This document shows, one piece after another, positions 17,158-26,978 of a stretch of DNA of 61,455 nucleotides. Source of the stretch: Opitutaceae bacterium (lineage in GTDB: Bacteria > Verrucomicrobiota > Verrucomicrobiia > Opitutales > Opitutaceae); the NCBI GenBank assembly GCA_016715765.1, contig JADJZJ010000036.1, forward strand, positions 1 to 61,455, written 5' to 3'. The notes beneath the pieces are model-generated. The model was not told where the DNA came from and searched no databases. It was given only the letters and a program-made list of their open reading frames with translations. Position 1 is the stretch's first letter. Each line of letters starts with the position of its first letter. The position numbers and the translations under genes are program-made.

Positions 17158-19130
17158 TCAGCTTTTTTCCGCGAGGTCCGTGCCCGGGTTGCTCGCGGGG
17201 GCGAGGTTCTTCCACCAGTAGCGGTAGGTGCCGGCGACGCCGATGGCCAGCAGGGCGGCGGTCCAGGCGAAGGCGGTCCAGGAGCGGATCATGAACTGCA
17301 TCGTCATCAGGAACAGCGCGACCTGGGCCAGCATGATGAAGGGGATCGAGAGCAGGTCGTTGCGGTGCTCGCGGTCGTTGGCGGCGCGCTCGGCCGCCGG
17401 CAGCTCGGCCCGGAGCGGACCCCAGGCGCCGAAGGGGCGCGTGGTGCGGTAGAAATGCCGCAGGGTCTCCGGGGCGGTGGGGCGGTGAGGAGCGAGCAGA
17501 TGATCGTGCTCGCGAAGGAAAGGGCGGTCATCGCGAGGAGCTGCTGCCACTCGACGAGCGCGGGCGCGAAGATGCGCTGTGCGATCGCGCCGAGGCAGCC
17601 GAAGGCGGTGCCGCCGACCACGCCCCAGCCGTTGCAGCGCCACCAGTAGAGGCGCAGCACCTGCGGCGCGAACATGCCGGCCGTGAGGCTCATCGAAAGC
17701 CAGCCCCAGAGATCGTTGATGCTGCCGGCGTTCACGCCCATCCAGAAGCCCAGGACCAGGATGAGGCCCGCGGAACCGTAGGAGGCGAACAGCAGCTCGC
17801 GGTTGCCGGCGCCGGGCCGGAGGCGGTCCTGATAGATGTCGCGCACCATCATGGCCGCCGCCTGGTTCACGGTGCCGGTGAGGGTGGACATCATGGCGGC
17901 GAGCATGGCGACGAGGAAGAAACCGCGCAGGCCGGCGGGGACGCTGTTGATGAGGACGGCCGGCAGGATCTGCTCCGGATTGACGGTGCCGTAGACGCTG
18001 ACCAGGGGCAGCTTTTCCTTCCAGGTCGGTCCGAGTACCGCGGCCAGCTCGGCGGCGGCGGCCGGGGCGGCCTCGGGCCGGTGGACGATGTCGCTGGTCA
18101 CGTCGTGCCAGTAGGCGGGTGGCGTGTCGGGATAGTGCCGGTGCACCACCGCCGCCGCCTCCTCCAGGAGCGCGGGCCGCGGGAAGTACCGCTCCATGAG
18201 GAAGAGCCCCAGCACCGCGAAGCTGATCATCAGCGGCCAGCGGAAGGCGATCAGCAGGCCCTGCATCATCGACTGGAGCCCGCACTCACGGTCGCTGCGG
18301 GCGCCGAAGTACCGGCTCTCGGCGCCGGTGCCGAGTCCGCCGATCACGTTGCGGAGCAGGTAGAACAGGGCGAACATCAGCAGGGTCTCGTACATCTCGT
18401 AGCCCCGCGGCATCGTGGTGTGCACGTGCGGCACGCTCGAGGTCCAGTAGGCGTTGCCCGTCACGCGCTCGGCGAGCGCATTGAGCGCGGCCAGGTCGGG
18501 CGTCGCCTGCCAGGCGATGAAGCCGATGAGGAAGGCCGCCACGATGATGATGAGGCCCTGCACCAGATCGGTGAGCACCACGCCGTAGAAGCCCGACAGC
18601 ATCGTGTAGACGGCGCAGATCGCGATGAGGACGGCCGTGACGAGCATCGGCGGGTACGGGACGAAGAGGCCCACGAAGAGGCTCGTGCCCCGGATGAGGT
18701 ACGCGAGCATGCCGATGCTGAGCAGGATGTACATCAGGGCCGTCAGCAGGCGCATCCAATTCGCGGCGCGGCTGTGGCCGAAGCGGTAGGTCATCCACTC
18801 CGCCGCGGTCATGCAGCCGGAGCGCCGGTGCCATTTGGCGGTGAAGGCCATCATGAACGGCAGGATCAGCGCGACGCCGCCGCGAAACTCGATGAACAGG
18901 CCGCGCGGCCCGAGCATGTAGAGAAACGACGTGATCATCATCGTGCCTGTCAGGTCGAACCAGCTCACCATGCCGGCCATCCCGAGCAGATACCACGGCA
19001 GCGAACGTCCGCCCAGGAAGTATTCGTTGAGGTTGCGGCTGGCCTTGCGCGTCATGACCAGGCCCACGATGAGCGTAATCAGGAAGTAGCTGCCGATGAT
19101 GATCAGATCAGTCGTGCTGAGGGAAGTCAT
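17158..19130 (-). pseudogene. Sodium:solute symporter (SSS family) with one-base frameshift near the C-terminus
   Basis: From ATG 19130 the first ~550 residues are a clear SSS-family transporter. They include TDLIIIGSYFLITLIVGLV as TM1, EYFLGGRSLPWY after it, and many further helices. Near 17471-17488, in a C-rich run (GCCCCACCGCCCC on the coding strand), the frame breaks. The continuation TAPETLRHFYRTTRPFGAWG and a final two-helix segment ending NLAPASNPGTDLAEKS lie in the next frame and stop at 17158. The whole span is one base short of a codon multiple, so one missing C restores a 657-residue protein. It would carry sugars or uronates with Na+. Read as is, it has a wrong Arg/Ser-rich tail and lacks the last helices. 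Confidence 0.8.
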
Positions 19131-19414
19131 GGGGATTGGGGCCGGAGACGAAGGCGCAGGGATAGGTGGGGCGGAGTTGCAGCGCAAAAGAAAATCCCGT
19201 CCGCGCCGCGAATGTTCAGGCGCCGCGGACCGCCGGGGACGCGCGACTCCCCCGCCGCGGCCGTTTTACCAATGGGGGGAACGGACGGCGGGTGCCATCA
19301 GGACCGGTAATCGGTCACAGCACATTTGCTCAATACGTAAGCCCGCGCGCTTTCACACGCGCCTTTGTCGCGACGGACGGCTTGCCTGCAGCTCCTCAAC
19401 CAGTCGCAGCCGCC

Positions 19415-20491
19415 ATGCCCATGACCTCCAAACAACGGGTTCTCACCACGCTGGCCAGCCAGCAGCCGGATCGCGTCCCCATCGATTACTTTGCCAACGC
19501 GGGCATCGACGGCCGCCTGAAGGCGCATTTCGGCCTCCGGCCCGACGACGACGAGCGGCTCCGCCACCAGCTGCAGGTGGATTTTCGCGCCGTGTGGGCG
19601 CCGTACCGCGGACCCAAGCTCCACGCCGACATCCCGGAGCGCGGCATTTTTTGCGACGAGTGGGGCATCCGGCGCACGTGGATCGCGCATGCGTCGGGCG
19701 GTTATTGGGACTATTGCGATTTCCCGCTGCAGGAGGCGACTGAGGAGATGGTGGCCGCGTGGCCGCTGCCTTCGCCGGATGATTTCGACTACAGCGGCGT
19801 GAAGGCGGCCTGCGACCGCGTCCGCGACTACGGGGTGTACACCGGCAACGCCGGCGTGCCCGACGTGATCAACATGAACGGCATGCTGCGCACGATGGAG
19901 CAGGTGCTGGTGGATCTGATCACGGACGATCCGGCCGGGATGCTGCTGACGCGCCGCCGGCTCGACATCCAGTTCGAGGTGATGCGCCGGACGCTGGAAG
20001 CGGCCAGGGGCGGCATCGACTTCGTGTGGCTGGGCGAGGATCTCGGCACACAGATCGGGCCGACGCTCAGCCTGGACCTGTACCGCCGCCAGCTGCGTCC
20101 GCTGCACCAGCGCTTCGTCGACCTGGCGAAGTCCTTCGGGCTGTCCGTGATGGTTCATTCGTGCGGCTCCAGCAGCTGGGTCTTCGAGGATTTCATCGCG
20201 ATGGGCATCAAGGCCGTCGACACCCTGCAGCCGGAGGCGAAAAACATGGAGCCCGCGTACCTGAAGTCGCACTTCGGCGGCCGGCTGGCCTTCCACGGCT
20301 GCATCAGCACCGCCGGCCCGGTGGCCTATGGCACGGCGGCGGAGACGGCCGCGTATTGCCGGCACACGCTGGACATCATGATGCCCGGCGGCGGCTACTG
20401 CTTCTCACCGACGCACATGCTGCAGGACAATTCGCCGACGGAAAACGTGCTGGCGATGTACGAGACCGCGTGGAAGTACGGGAAGTATTGA
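19415..20491 (+). CDS. Uroporphyrinogen-decarboxylase family protein
   Basis: 358 residues starting MPMTSKQRVLTTLASQQPDR, the standard opening of URO-D/MtaA-like proteins (RVL...PDRVP). The barrel includes GIDFVWLGEDLGTQ and VMVHSCGSSSWVFEDF, where HSCGS is the characteristic signature strand, and ends with GGYCFSPTHMLQDNSP. It is unlikely to be haem biosynthetic: the HemE substrate Arg cluster is not evident and paralogues abound in this phylum. An open frame extends upstream to 19166 but is Arg/Pro-rich and not family-like. It is divergent from the symporter gene, with a 284-bp gap in which no clear promoter boxes stand out. Confidence 0.85.
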   Translation: MPMTSKQRVLTTLASQQPDRVPIDYFANAGIDGRLKAHFGLRPDDDERLRHQLQVDFRAVWAPYRGPKLHADIPERGIFCDEWGIRRTWIAHASGGYWDYCDFPLQEATEEMVAAWPLPSPDDFDYSGVKAACDRVRDYGVYTGNAGVPDVINMNGMLRTMEQVLVDLITDDPAGMLLTRRRLDIQFEVMRRTLEAARGGIDFVWLGEDLGTQIGPTLSLDLYRRQLRPLHQRFVDLAKSFGLSVMVHSCGSSSWVFEDFIAMGIKAVDTLQPEAKNMEPAYLKSHFGGRLAFHGCISTAGPVAYGTAAETAAYCRHTLDIMMPGGGYCFSPTHMLQDNSPTENVLAMYETAWKYGKY

Positions 20492-20506
20492 GGGGGCCTG
20501 GCTGAT

Positions 20507-20693
20507 GCAGGGCGGGGCTTCCGAACCCCGCCTTCCTTGGCTCCGTCACTGGAATCCAATCGTTCTCGTTCTCGTAATCTTTCTCTTTCTCGGTTCGGAA
20601 CGTGTGCGTCGAGAACGAGAACGATTACGAGAAAGAGAACGATGAAATTCAGCGTGGAAATCATAAGGCGGGGTTCGGAGACCCCGCCCTACA
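20507..20693. repeat. Composite palindromic repeat, family D copy 2
   Basis: Outer arms at 20507-20532 and 20665-20693 (GGCGGGG...CCCCGCC) enclose two pyrimidine/purine blocks that are themselves inverted (TTTCTC-rich, then GAGAAA-rich). It fills the whole 205-bp gap between convergent genes, ending four bases before the TPR gene's stop. A bidirectional transcription-termination role is plausible. Confidence 0.8.
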
Positions 20694-20696
20694 GGC

Positions 20697-22343
20697 TCAC
20701 TCCCCCGGCTGGCAGAGGCAGGAGGATGTGATGGTCAGGTCAGCCTTGCGCCAGATGGCGTTGAACTGTTCGAGGGTGTGGCTGGCCTCGGCGACCTGGT
20801 GCTGGCGCATCTGGGCCTCGGCCAGACCGAAGAGCGACCAGCCGTTGCCGGGCAGACGCGCCAGGTCCGCGCGATAGACGGTCTCGGCCTCGGCGAAACG
20901 GCCGTGCGCCATGAGCGCGGCCCCGAGGGAATGCCGCACCGGGATCATCCAGCCCGGCGGCTCGTCGTAGCGCAGCTGGTCCTCGAATTCGACCGCCGCC
21001 CGGAGCTGGGCCAGGCCCTCGTCGACCTTGCCTTCGCGGATGAGGATTTCGCCCTCGAGCATCGGCGTGACAATCGCGAGCACGGCGTGGCAGGTGTTGT
21101 TGCCGGCGGCAATCTGATCGGCGGGGACGGCCTTGGCGGCTTCAAGATAACGCACCTGGGACTGGCGGGCGGCCACGGTGTCGCCCTTGGCGGCGTGCGC
21201 GATGCCGCGGGCGGCGTGCTGAAAGGCGTGACTGAAACGGTTGCCGGCCGCGATCTCGGGTTCGGCCAGCACGTCGTCCCAGCGTCCGAATCGCACCAGC
21301 ACCTCGAGGGGCATCGCGAGCCAGGCTTCGGCGACAAACCCGAATTCCGCCATGAACTCCGGCGGCAGCTTGGCCACGAGGTCGCGGACATGCTTGAGGG
21401 CGAGGGCGCTCTGGCCGGTCATCATGGCGGCGTAGGCGAGCATGTGGTCGTTGTGCGCCACATAGACGGGCAGGAAACCGCGGGCCGGGCCGGCGATCTC
21501 GCGGTAGGCGCTGTCGGCGGCGACGGCCAGCTGGTTCGACTCCACGGCCCGCTGCCATTGGCCCGTGCGGATGTAGATATGCGAGGGCATGTGCACGTTG
21601 TGGGCGAGCCCGGGTTGCAGCGTCAGCAGCCGGTCGGCGGCGGGAAGCGCGCGCTCGGGCTGGTGCGAGGCCTCCACCGCATGGATGTACAGGTGGTTGG
21701 CAAAGGGATGATTGAGGTTGAGCTTCAGGACGGCGTCCAGGGTCGCGAGGATCTCATCCGTGCCGGGCTGGGGCTTCCCCTCGGGGGTCCATTGGTCCCA
21801 GGGCCGGAGATCCATCATGGCCTCGGCGAAAAGCGCGCCGACGTCGGGCTGGTCGGGAAATTTTTCCCAGGCCGCGCGCATGGCTTCGGCATAGGCGCGG
21901 TCCAGCGGACTGCGGTCCTCCGGCTGCGGGTCGGCATAGCGATGGCCCAGGGCCGCGATGAGCGCCTGCTCCACCGGCGTGCATTGGTCCGCGTGCCGCT
22001 GCGCGAGCTGCAGTTCCGCCCAGGCGAGCGCGGCCGCGGCGGGCGGCACCACCGGATAGTTGATGTGCGGACCGCTGGCGAGGGCGATGCCCCAGTGGGC
22101 CATGGCGCACTCCGGGTCGAGCCGCGCGGCTTCCTGGAACGAGCGGATGGCCGCGCCATGGTTGAAGCCGTAGACGAAGCGCAGGCCCTGGTCGAAGTAG
22201 CGCTGGGCTTCCGGCGAGCGGGTGGTGATTTTGTGCGTGTGGGAGCCGAGGTTGTCGAACAGCGGGATTGCCGCGGAGCCGGAACAGACGGGGCCCGAAA
22301 GCACCAGTCCGAGCAGGAGCATAACCAGTGTGGTGGTTTTCAT
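20697..22343 (-). CDS. Secreted tetratricopeptide-repeat protein
   Basis: 548 residues from ATG 22343, with a signal peptide MKTTTLVMLLLGLVLSGPVC (a Cys at 20 with a possible lipobox LSGPVC). TPR-like helical repeats follow: EAQRYFDQGLRFVYGFNHGA, AAIRSFQEAARLDPECAMAH, then a middle with HMPSHIYIRTGQW and later AETVYRADLARLPGNGWSLF. This matches a widespread family of large exported TPR proteins of unknown function. The frame stays open upstream to 22715, but those codons are unlike a protein N-terminus and precede the signal peptide. Confidence 0.8.
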   Translation of the reverse strand: MKTTTLVMLLLGLVLSGPVCSGSAAIPLFDNLGSHTHKITTRSPEAQRYFDQGLRFVYGFNHGAAIRSFQEAARLDPECAMAHWGIALASGPHINYPVVPPAAAALAWAELQLAQRHADQCTPVEQALIAALGHRYADPQPEDRSPLDRAYAEAMRAAWEKFPDQPDVGALFAEAMMDLRPWDQWTPEGKPQPGTDEILATLDAVLKLNLNHPFANHLYIHAVEASHQPERALPAADRLLTLQPGLAHNVHMPSHIYIRTGQWQRAVESNQLAVAADSAYREIAGPARGFLPVYVAHNDHMLAYAAMMTGQSALALKHVRDLVAKLPPEFMAEFGFVAEAWLAMPLEVLVRFGRWDDVLAEPEIAAGNRFSHAFQHAARGIAHAAKGDTVAARQSQVRYLEAAKAVPADQIAAGNNTCHAVLAIVTPMLEGEILIREGKVDEGLAQLRAAVEFEDQLRYDEPPGWMIPVRHSLGAALMAHGRFAEAETVYRADLARLPGNGWSLFGLAEAQMRQHQVAEASHTLEQFNAIWRKADLTITSSCLCQPGE

Positions 22344-22645
22344 GGGGGTGTGGACTTTTCCCGCCCGGGGTGGGGTCGAGAAAAGCGGCCGCAAGGTAGC
22401 CAATTTCTCCGCCTCAAGCCATTGCAAAATAAGCCGGATTTCGATTTCCTTGCAGGTGTCCATCGATGTGTCGCCGGGGGTGATGGACGCGAAGGTGACG
22501 TGCGCCGCGCCATAGTCTGCGACCTTCTGCGGGTCGTTGGCCGAGAGGAAACCGAAGGCGAGGCCGCTGGCGACCTTGCGCCGATGGTCTGCCAGAGTGA
22601 AGGACGGCAATTTAAAAGCCGCGGAGAGGGAGAGGGCGGGGGCAA

Positions 22646-22832
22646 GGGAACGCTGATCTGCGCTGATCCTCGCTGATTCGATCCCAAGGCAATTTACAGG
22701 AGGTGACGGAGGCAACGGGGACCGCTGCTGGGATTGTTGATTGGGTTCTTTGTTCTCTCCGCTCCCTCCTGTGAATATGATCGGTCCTCAGGTTCATGCC
22801 ATCAGCGTGGATCAGAGCAGATTAGCGTTCCC
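22646..22832. repeat. Inverted-arm mini-element built on a 10-bp CGCTGATC period
   Basis: The left arm (22646-22677) contains three CGCTGAT units at 10-bp spacing. The right arm (22801-22832) is its imperfect inverse. They enclose about 120 bp without coding potential. The surrounding divergent gap 22344-22862 (519 bases) holds nothing else I can identify. The organisation parallels the 70-350 element but with a different unit. Confidence 0.65.
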
Positions 22833-22862
22833 ACTTTCCGGTTAATGTATTTGGAATTGCCC

Positions 22863-24293
22863 ATGACCACTGCTGCCACCCGCGAACTCCAACGCCGACT
22901 CGGCGCTGATATTGTCCGCACCGATGCCGCATCGTTGGATGCCGCCGCGTACGACAGCAGCAAGATCCCGTTCCGTCCCGAAGCCGTCATCAAGCCGCGG
23001 CGCGAGACGCAGATCGGGGTGGTGCTCGCGCTGGCCAACCGCCATCGCGTGCCTGTCACCGTACGCGGACGCGGCACCACGCTGACCGGGGCGGCGGCGC
23101 CCGTGCGGGGCGGTTGGGTGATCGACATGCTGCGGCTCAATCGCATCCGCATCGACGACGAGGCCGGCATGGCCCACGTGCAGGCCGGCGCGAAGGTCGG
23201 CCCCATCCACCGCGCGGCCGAGGCCGCCGGCTGGTTTTATCCGCCCGATCCGTCCTCGAAGGAATACTGCACCATCGGCGGCAACATCGCCTGCAACGCG
23301 GGCGGCATGCACGGCGGCAAGTACGGCGTCACCCGCGACTTCATCATCGCCCTGCGCGGCTTCCTGCCGACGGGTGAATTGGTGGAGTGGGGGACCGCGA
23401 CCAAGAAATTCGCGGCGGGCTTCAACCTCCGCGACCTGTGGATCGGCAGCGAGGGCATGCTCGGCGTCGTGACCGGCGCCGTGCTGAAGCTGATCCCGCT
23501 GCCGCCGGCGCGCTGGACGCTGCTGACGGCCTTCAGGGACGAGACCGCCGCGTTCGAGGCGGCGCGCGCGCTTTTCCGCCTGCGCGTGCAGCCGGCGATC
23601 TGCGAATTCCTCGACCGCGACAGCGTCCGCTGTGCCGAGAGCGCCACGGGCCGGCCGGTCTTTGCCGGTCAGAAAAACCGCGCCGTGATTCTGCTGGAAC
23701 TGGCCGGGACGTCGAGCGAGGTGCGCGAGCTGCGTGCGATTGTAGTGGGTTGGGCAAAGCAACACGCCGTCGCCCACCGGGCCGCTCGCACCCGCGATGA
23801 GGCCGAACAACTGTGGGCCGTGCGCCGCAAGTGCTCGGGGGCCATGTTCGAACTCGGCGATGCCAAGCTCAACGAGGACATCACCATCCCGATGCGGAGC
23901 TACGGGGCGTTTGCCCAATTTCTCGCCGGACTGAAGCGCAGCTCCGGGCTCGCGATTCCGACCTTCGGACATCTCGGCGACGGCAATTTGCACGTAAACA
24001 TCATGTATCACCGCGCCAGCCGGGCGGAGTCGCGGGCGGCCGAGGTCGCCGTGGACCGCCTGATGCGGAAAGTCGTGAAGTTGGGCGGGGCCATTTCCGG
24101 CGAGCACGGCATCGGCCTGGCCAAGAGCCCGTTCCTGCGCATCCAGCATTCACCGGCGCAAGTGAAGGCCATGCAGGCGGTGAAAGCGGCGTTGGACCCC
24201 AAGGGTATTTTGAATCCCGGCAAGATGTTCGACGTTTTCCACGTCTGGAAGCATCCCAAGCTGACGGTGAAGCTGCCGTGGGATCACAAGTGA
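22863..24293 (+). CDS. FAD-linked oxidase, GlcD/D-lactate dehydrogenase family
   Basis: 476 residues. The FAD-binding PCMH domain shows VTVRGRGTTLTGAAAPVRGG and the pyrophosphate-binding GGNIACNAGGMHGGKYG. The C-terminal cap has HLGDGNLHVN and GEHGIGLAKSP, all diagnostic of glycolate/D-lactate oxidase-type flavoproteins. It would oxidise a 2-hydroxyacid, donating electrons to a quinone or Fe-S partner, but no GlcE or GlcF partner lies nearby. ATG 22863 is chosen; ATG 22845 would add six residues. Confidence 0.88.
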   Translation: MTTAATRELQRRLGADIVRTDAASLDAAAYDSSKIPFRPEAVIKPRRETQIGVVLALANRHRVPVTVRGRGTTLTGAAAPVRGGWVIDMLRLNRIRIDDEAGMAHVQAGAKVGPIHRAAEAAGWFYPPDPSSKEYCTIGGNIACNAGGMHGGKYGVTRDFIIALRGFLPTGELVEWGTATKKFAAGFNLRDLWIGSEGMLGVVTGAVLKLIPLPPARWTLLTAFRDETAAFEAARALFRLRVQPAICEFLDRDSVRCAESATGRPVFAGQKNRAVILLELAGTSSEVRELRAIVVGWAKQHAVAHRAARTRDEAEQLWAVRRKCSGAMFELGDAKLNEDITIPMRSYGAFAQFLAGLKRSSGLAIPTFGHLGDGNLHVNIMYHRASRAESRAAEVAVDRLMRKVVKLGGAISGEHGIGLAKSPFLRIQHSPAQVKAMQAVKAALDPKGILNPGKMFDVFHVWKHPKLTVKLPWDHK

Positions 24294-24302
24294 GGGTGGA
24301 TC

Positions 24303-24528
24303 GTAGTGCCGTGCTTCAGCCGGCACTTGCCACGCCACCTCGACAGTTTGCTCCTCCGAACCAGTGCCGCTGAAGACCGGCACTGGGGGGGGGGGGGGGC
24401 CGGGGGGGGGGGGGGGGGCGAAGACCGGCCTGAAAGGGCGGCTGACGTAGCGCGGGGCTTCAGCCCGCGCAGGGAGCTGTGCGGAGGCGGTTGACGCCGA
24501 ACCAGTGCCGGCTGAAGACCGGCACTAC
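24303..24528. repeat. Compound hairpin array (family E) interrupted by G15-CC-G17
   Basis: Copies of the AGTGCCGG...CCGGCACT hairpin lie at 24303-24327, 24362-24384 and 24501-24528, with a GTAGCGCGGGGCTTCAGCCC variant near 24446-24472. In the middle, 15 G (24385-24399), CC, and 17 G (24402-24418) form an extreme G tract. It fills the convergent gap between the FAD oxidase and the NHL gene. The G tract may be a collapsed or misassembled copy. Confidence 0.8.
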
Positions 24529-26978
24529 CTCAAGGCAGCGGACCAGCGGCGGGCGATGCCGAGCGTAATCAGCGCGCCGAGGAACCAGCCGGATGGCGCG
24601 CCGCCACCGCCACCATTGCCGGTTGACGGGGGAGGAGCGGAGATGGCGCTGACCGTCAGGGTGGCCTTCTCGCTGGTGATGCTGCCGAGGGGGTTGGTGA
24701 TGGCGACAGCGTATACGCCGGCATCGGAATTGCGCACGTTGGTAATGCTGAGCGTGCTGCTGGTGGCACCACTGAACGCACTGCCATTGACATACCATTG
24801 GTACGTGGGGGCGGGGACGGCGGCAGCGGTCACGGAGAACTGGACCGTGGCCCCGGCGGCGACCATCTGGCTTCTCGGCTGCGAAATGGCGACCGGCGGT
24901 CCGGCGAGCTGGCCCTGCCGGATGGTGTTGTTTTGCGTGTCCGCCACATACGCGAACCCGGTGCGGGTCATGGCCACGCTCGTGGGTTGAAAGAAACGGA
25001 CGGCTTTCCCGAGCCCGTCGTTGGATGAACCGTCGGTCTGGGCCGAGCCGGCGAGGGTCGTCACGACGCCGTCCGGCGTGACCCGCCGGAAGGTGTGATT
25101 CGAGGTGTCCACCACGTAAACGTTGCCGTCATCGTCCACCGCCACGCTCGAGGGATAGTTGAACCGGGCTGCATTGCCCGTTCCGTCCGTGGAGCCGGCA
25201 TGCTTCGGATTGCCGGCGAGCGTGGTGACGACACCAGCGGGGGTGATCTTCCGGATCGTGCAATTGTATAAGTCTGCGACGTAGACGTTGCCCGCCTTGT
25301 CCACCGCCACGCCTTCCGGTCCGCTGAAAAGTGCGTCACTACCGGTGCCATCCACCAAGCCGTTGACATTGGGGTTGCCGGCGAGGGTGGTGACGGTGCC
25401 GGCGGGGGTGATTTTGCGGATCGTGCAGTTATACCGGTCGGCGACATAGAGGTTGTCCGTCCCATCGATCGCCAGGCCATAGGGAAAATTGAACCGCGCC
25501 GCCGCTCCGGTGCCGTCGGTGGAGCCGCTGACGTCGATCGCGCCGGCAAAGGTCGAGACCACGCCGGTGGGGGTGATCTTGCGGATCGTGTGGTTGCGCG
25601 GCTGGGTGACGTAGGCATTTCCCGCGCTGTCCACCGCGACGCTCTGGGGCACGAAGAAGCGGGCGGCGCTGCCGGTGCCATCAACGTAAGCACTCTCTCC
25701 GGCCTTGCCCGCCAAGGTGCTGACGAGGCCGGCGGAACTGATGCGCCGGATGGTGGAGTTGAACCGGTCCACGACGTAGACCGTGCCGGCGCTGTCCACC
25801 GCGACACCGCTGGGATAATAGAAACGCGCCTTGTCAGCCGGGCCGTCCGCGGAGCCGATACTGTCAGCGTTGCCGGCGAGGGCGGTGACGGTGCCGGTGG
25901 GTGTGATCTTGCGTACGGTGTTGTGCCAGATGTCCACGACGTAGGCGTTGCCGTTGTGGTCCGCAGCCACGCCGGCCAGGTAACCGAATTGCGCGTTCGC
26001 GCCCGTGCCGTCGGCCCAGCCGATCGGCCCGCCCGCCTTGCCGGCGAGGGTGGTCACCGTGCCGTCGGGCGCGATGCTCCGGACGGCGCAGTTGAAAAGG
26101 TCCGCCACCAGGATCTGGCCGGCCGGACCCACGGCCACGCCGCGCGGCCCGAAGAACCGGGCGGCGCTGCCCACCCCGTCGGCGGTCCCGGTCTTGCCGG
26201 TGCTCCCGGCGACGGTCGTGACTGCGCCAGCCGGCGAGATCCGGCGGATGGTGAAGTTGTTGGTGTCGGCCACAAAGATGTTGCCGGAGACGTCAACCGC
26301 CACGCCCATCGGCTGGTAGAATCGGGCGGCAGAGCCCGTCCCGTCGACCGACCCGTTTCTGTTTGCCAGGCCGGCCACCGTCGTGACGGCGCCGTTGGAC
26401 GTGATGCGCCGGATGGTGTGGTTGTTGCTGTCGGCGACGAGGATTTCACCGGCCGGGGTCACTGCTACGCCCATCGGTTGGTCGAACCGGGCGTCGGTGC
26501 CGGTGCCGTCGGTCGTCCCCTTCTCCGCGGCTGAGCCGGCCAGCGTCGTGACCTCGCCGGCAGGGGTGATCTTCCTGATCTGGTGGTTGAAGGTGTCGGC
26601 GACATAGACGGTACCGGCCGCGTCCACCGCTACTCCCTGAGGCTGGTTGAAACGTGCGGCGCTGCCCGTGCCGTTGGTCACACCCGGCTCGCCGGCCAGT
26701 CCTGCAAACGTGGTGACCACGCCGGTCGGCGAGATGCGACGAATTGTATGGTTCTGGGTATCCGCGACATAGACATGGCCCTGGGCATCCACCGCCACGC
26801 CGTAGGGCTCGCAGAAACGTGCGGCGCTGCCCGTGCCATCGGCGCTCCCACGCGAGGCCTGGCCGGCCAGAGTTGTGAAATAGTAGGGTGGCGGGGTCTG
26901 GTCGGCAGCGAACGCGGCCAGGACGGCTGCCAGTTGAACGATGCAGAGCCGGGATAGCCGGAAGAGTTGGAATTTCAT
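24525..26978 (-). CDS. Secreted NHL-repeat protein with Ig-like domain and C-terminal membrane tail
   Basis: 817 residues: a signal peptide (SRLCIVQLAAVLAAFAADQ), then twelve NHL repeats of about 55-57 residues with the recurring pattern DGTGSAARF..P.GVAVD..GN.YVAD..N.TIRKI.P.G (enough for two six-bladed propellers). An Ig-like domain follows (QPRSQMVAAGATVQFSVTA...YQWYVNG), then a Gly-rich linker and GWFLGALITLGIARRW as a terminal hydrophobic segment with basic end. The tail resembles PEP-CTERM-like sorting signals but lacks the PEP motif. Likely an exported scaffold or binding protein. ATG 26978 is preferred over upstream in-frame starts because the signal peptide begins there. Confidence 0.88.
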   Translation of the reverse strand: MKFQLFRLSRLCIVQLAAVLAAFAADQTPPPYYFTTLAGQASRGSADGTGSAARFCEPYGVAVDAQGHVYVADTQNHTIRRISPTGVVTTFAGLAGEPGVTNGTGSAARFNQPQGVAVDAAGTVYVADTFNHQIRKITPAGEVTTLAGSAAEKGTTDGTGTDARFDQPMGVAVTPAGEILVADSNNHTIRRITSNGAVTTVAGLANRNGSVDGTGSAARFYQPMGVAVDVSGNIFVADTNNFTIRRISPAGAVTTVAGSTGKTGTADGVGSAARFFGPRGVAVGPAGQILVADLFNCAVRSIAPDGTVTTLAGKAGGPIGWADGTGANAQFGYLAGVAADHNGNAYVVDIWHNTVRKITPTGTVTALAGNADSIGSADGPADKARFYYPSGVAVDSAGTVYVVDRFNSTIRRISSAGLVSTLAGKAGESAYVDGTGSAARFFVPQSVAVDSAGNAYVTQPRNHTIRKITPTGVVSTFAGAIDVSGSTDGTGAAARFNFPYGLAIDGTDNLYVADRYNCTIRKITPAGTVTTLAGNPNVNGLVDGTGSDALFSGPEGVAVDKAGNVYVADLYNCTIRKITPAGVVTTLAGNPKHAGSTDGTGNAARFNYPSSVAVDDDGNVYVVDTSNHTFRRVTPDGVVTTLAGSAQTDGSSNDGLGKAVRFFQPTSVAMTRTGFAYVADTQNNTIRQGQLAGPPVAISQPRSQMVAAGATVQFSVTAAAVPAPTYQWYVNGSAFSGATSSTLSITNVRNSDAGVYAVAITNPLGSITSEKATLTVSAISAPPPSTGNGGGGGAPSGWFLGALITLGIARRWSAALR

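Noticed and set aside
20395..20664. Protein with RERERLRERERLD repeats
   Set aside because: It is the translation of a repeated pyrimidine tract inside family D repeats; the same peptide would appear at each copy.
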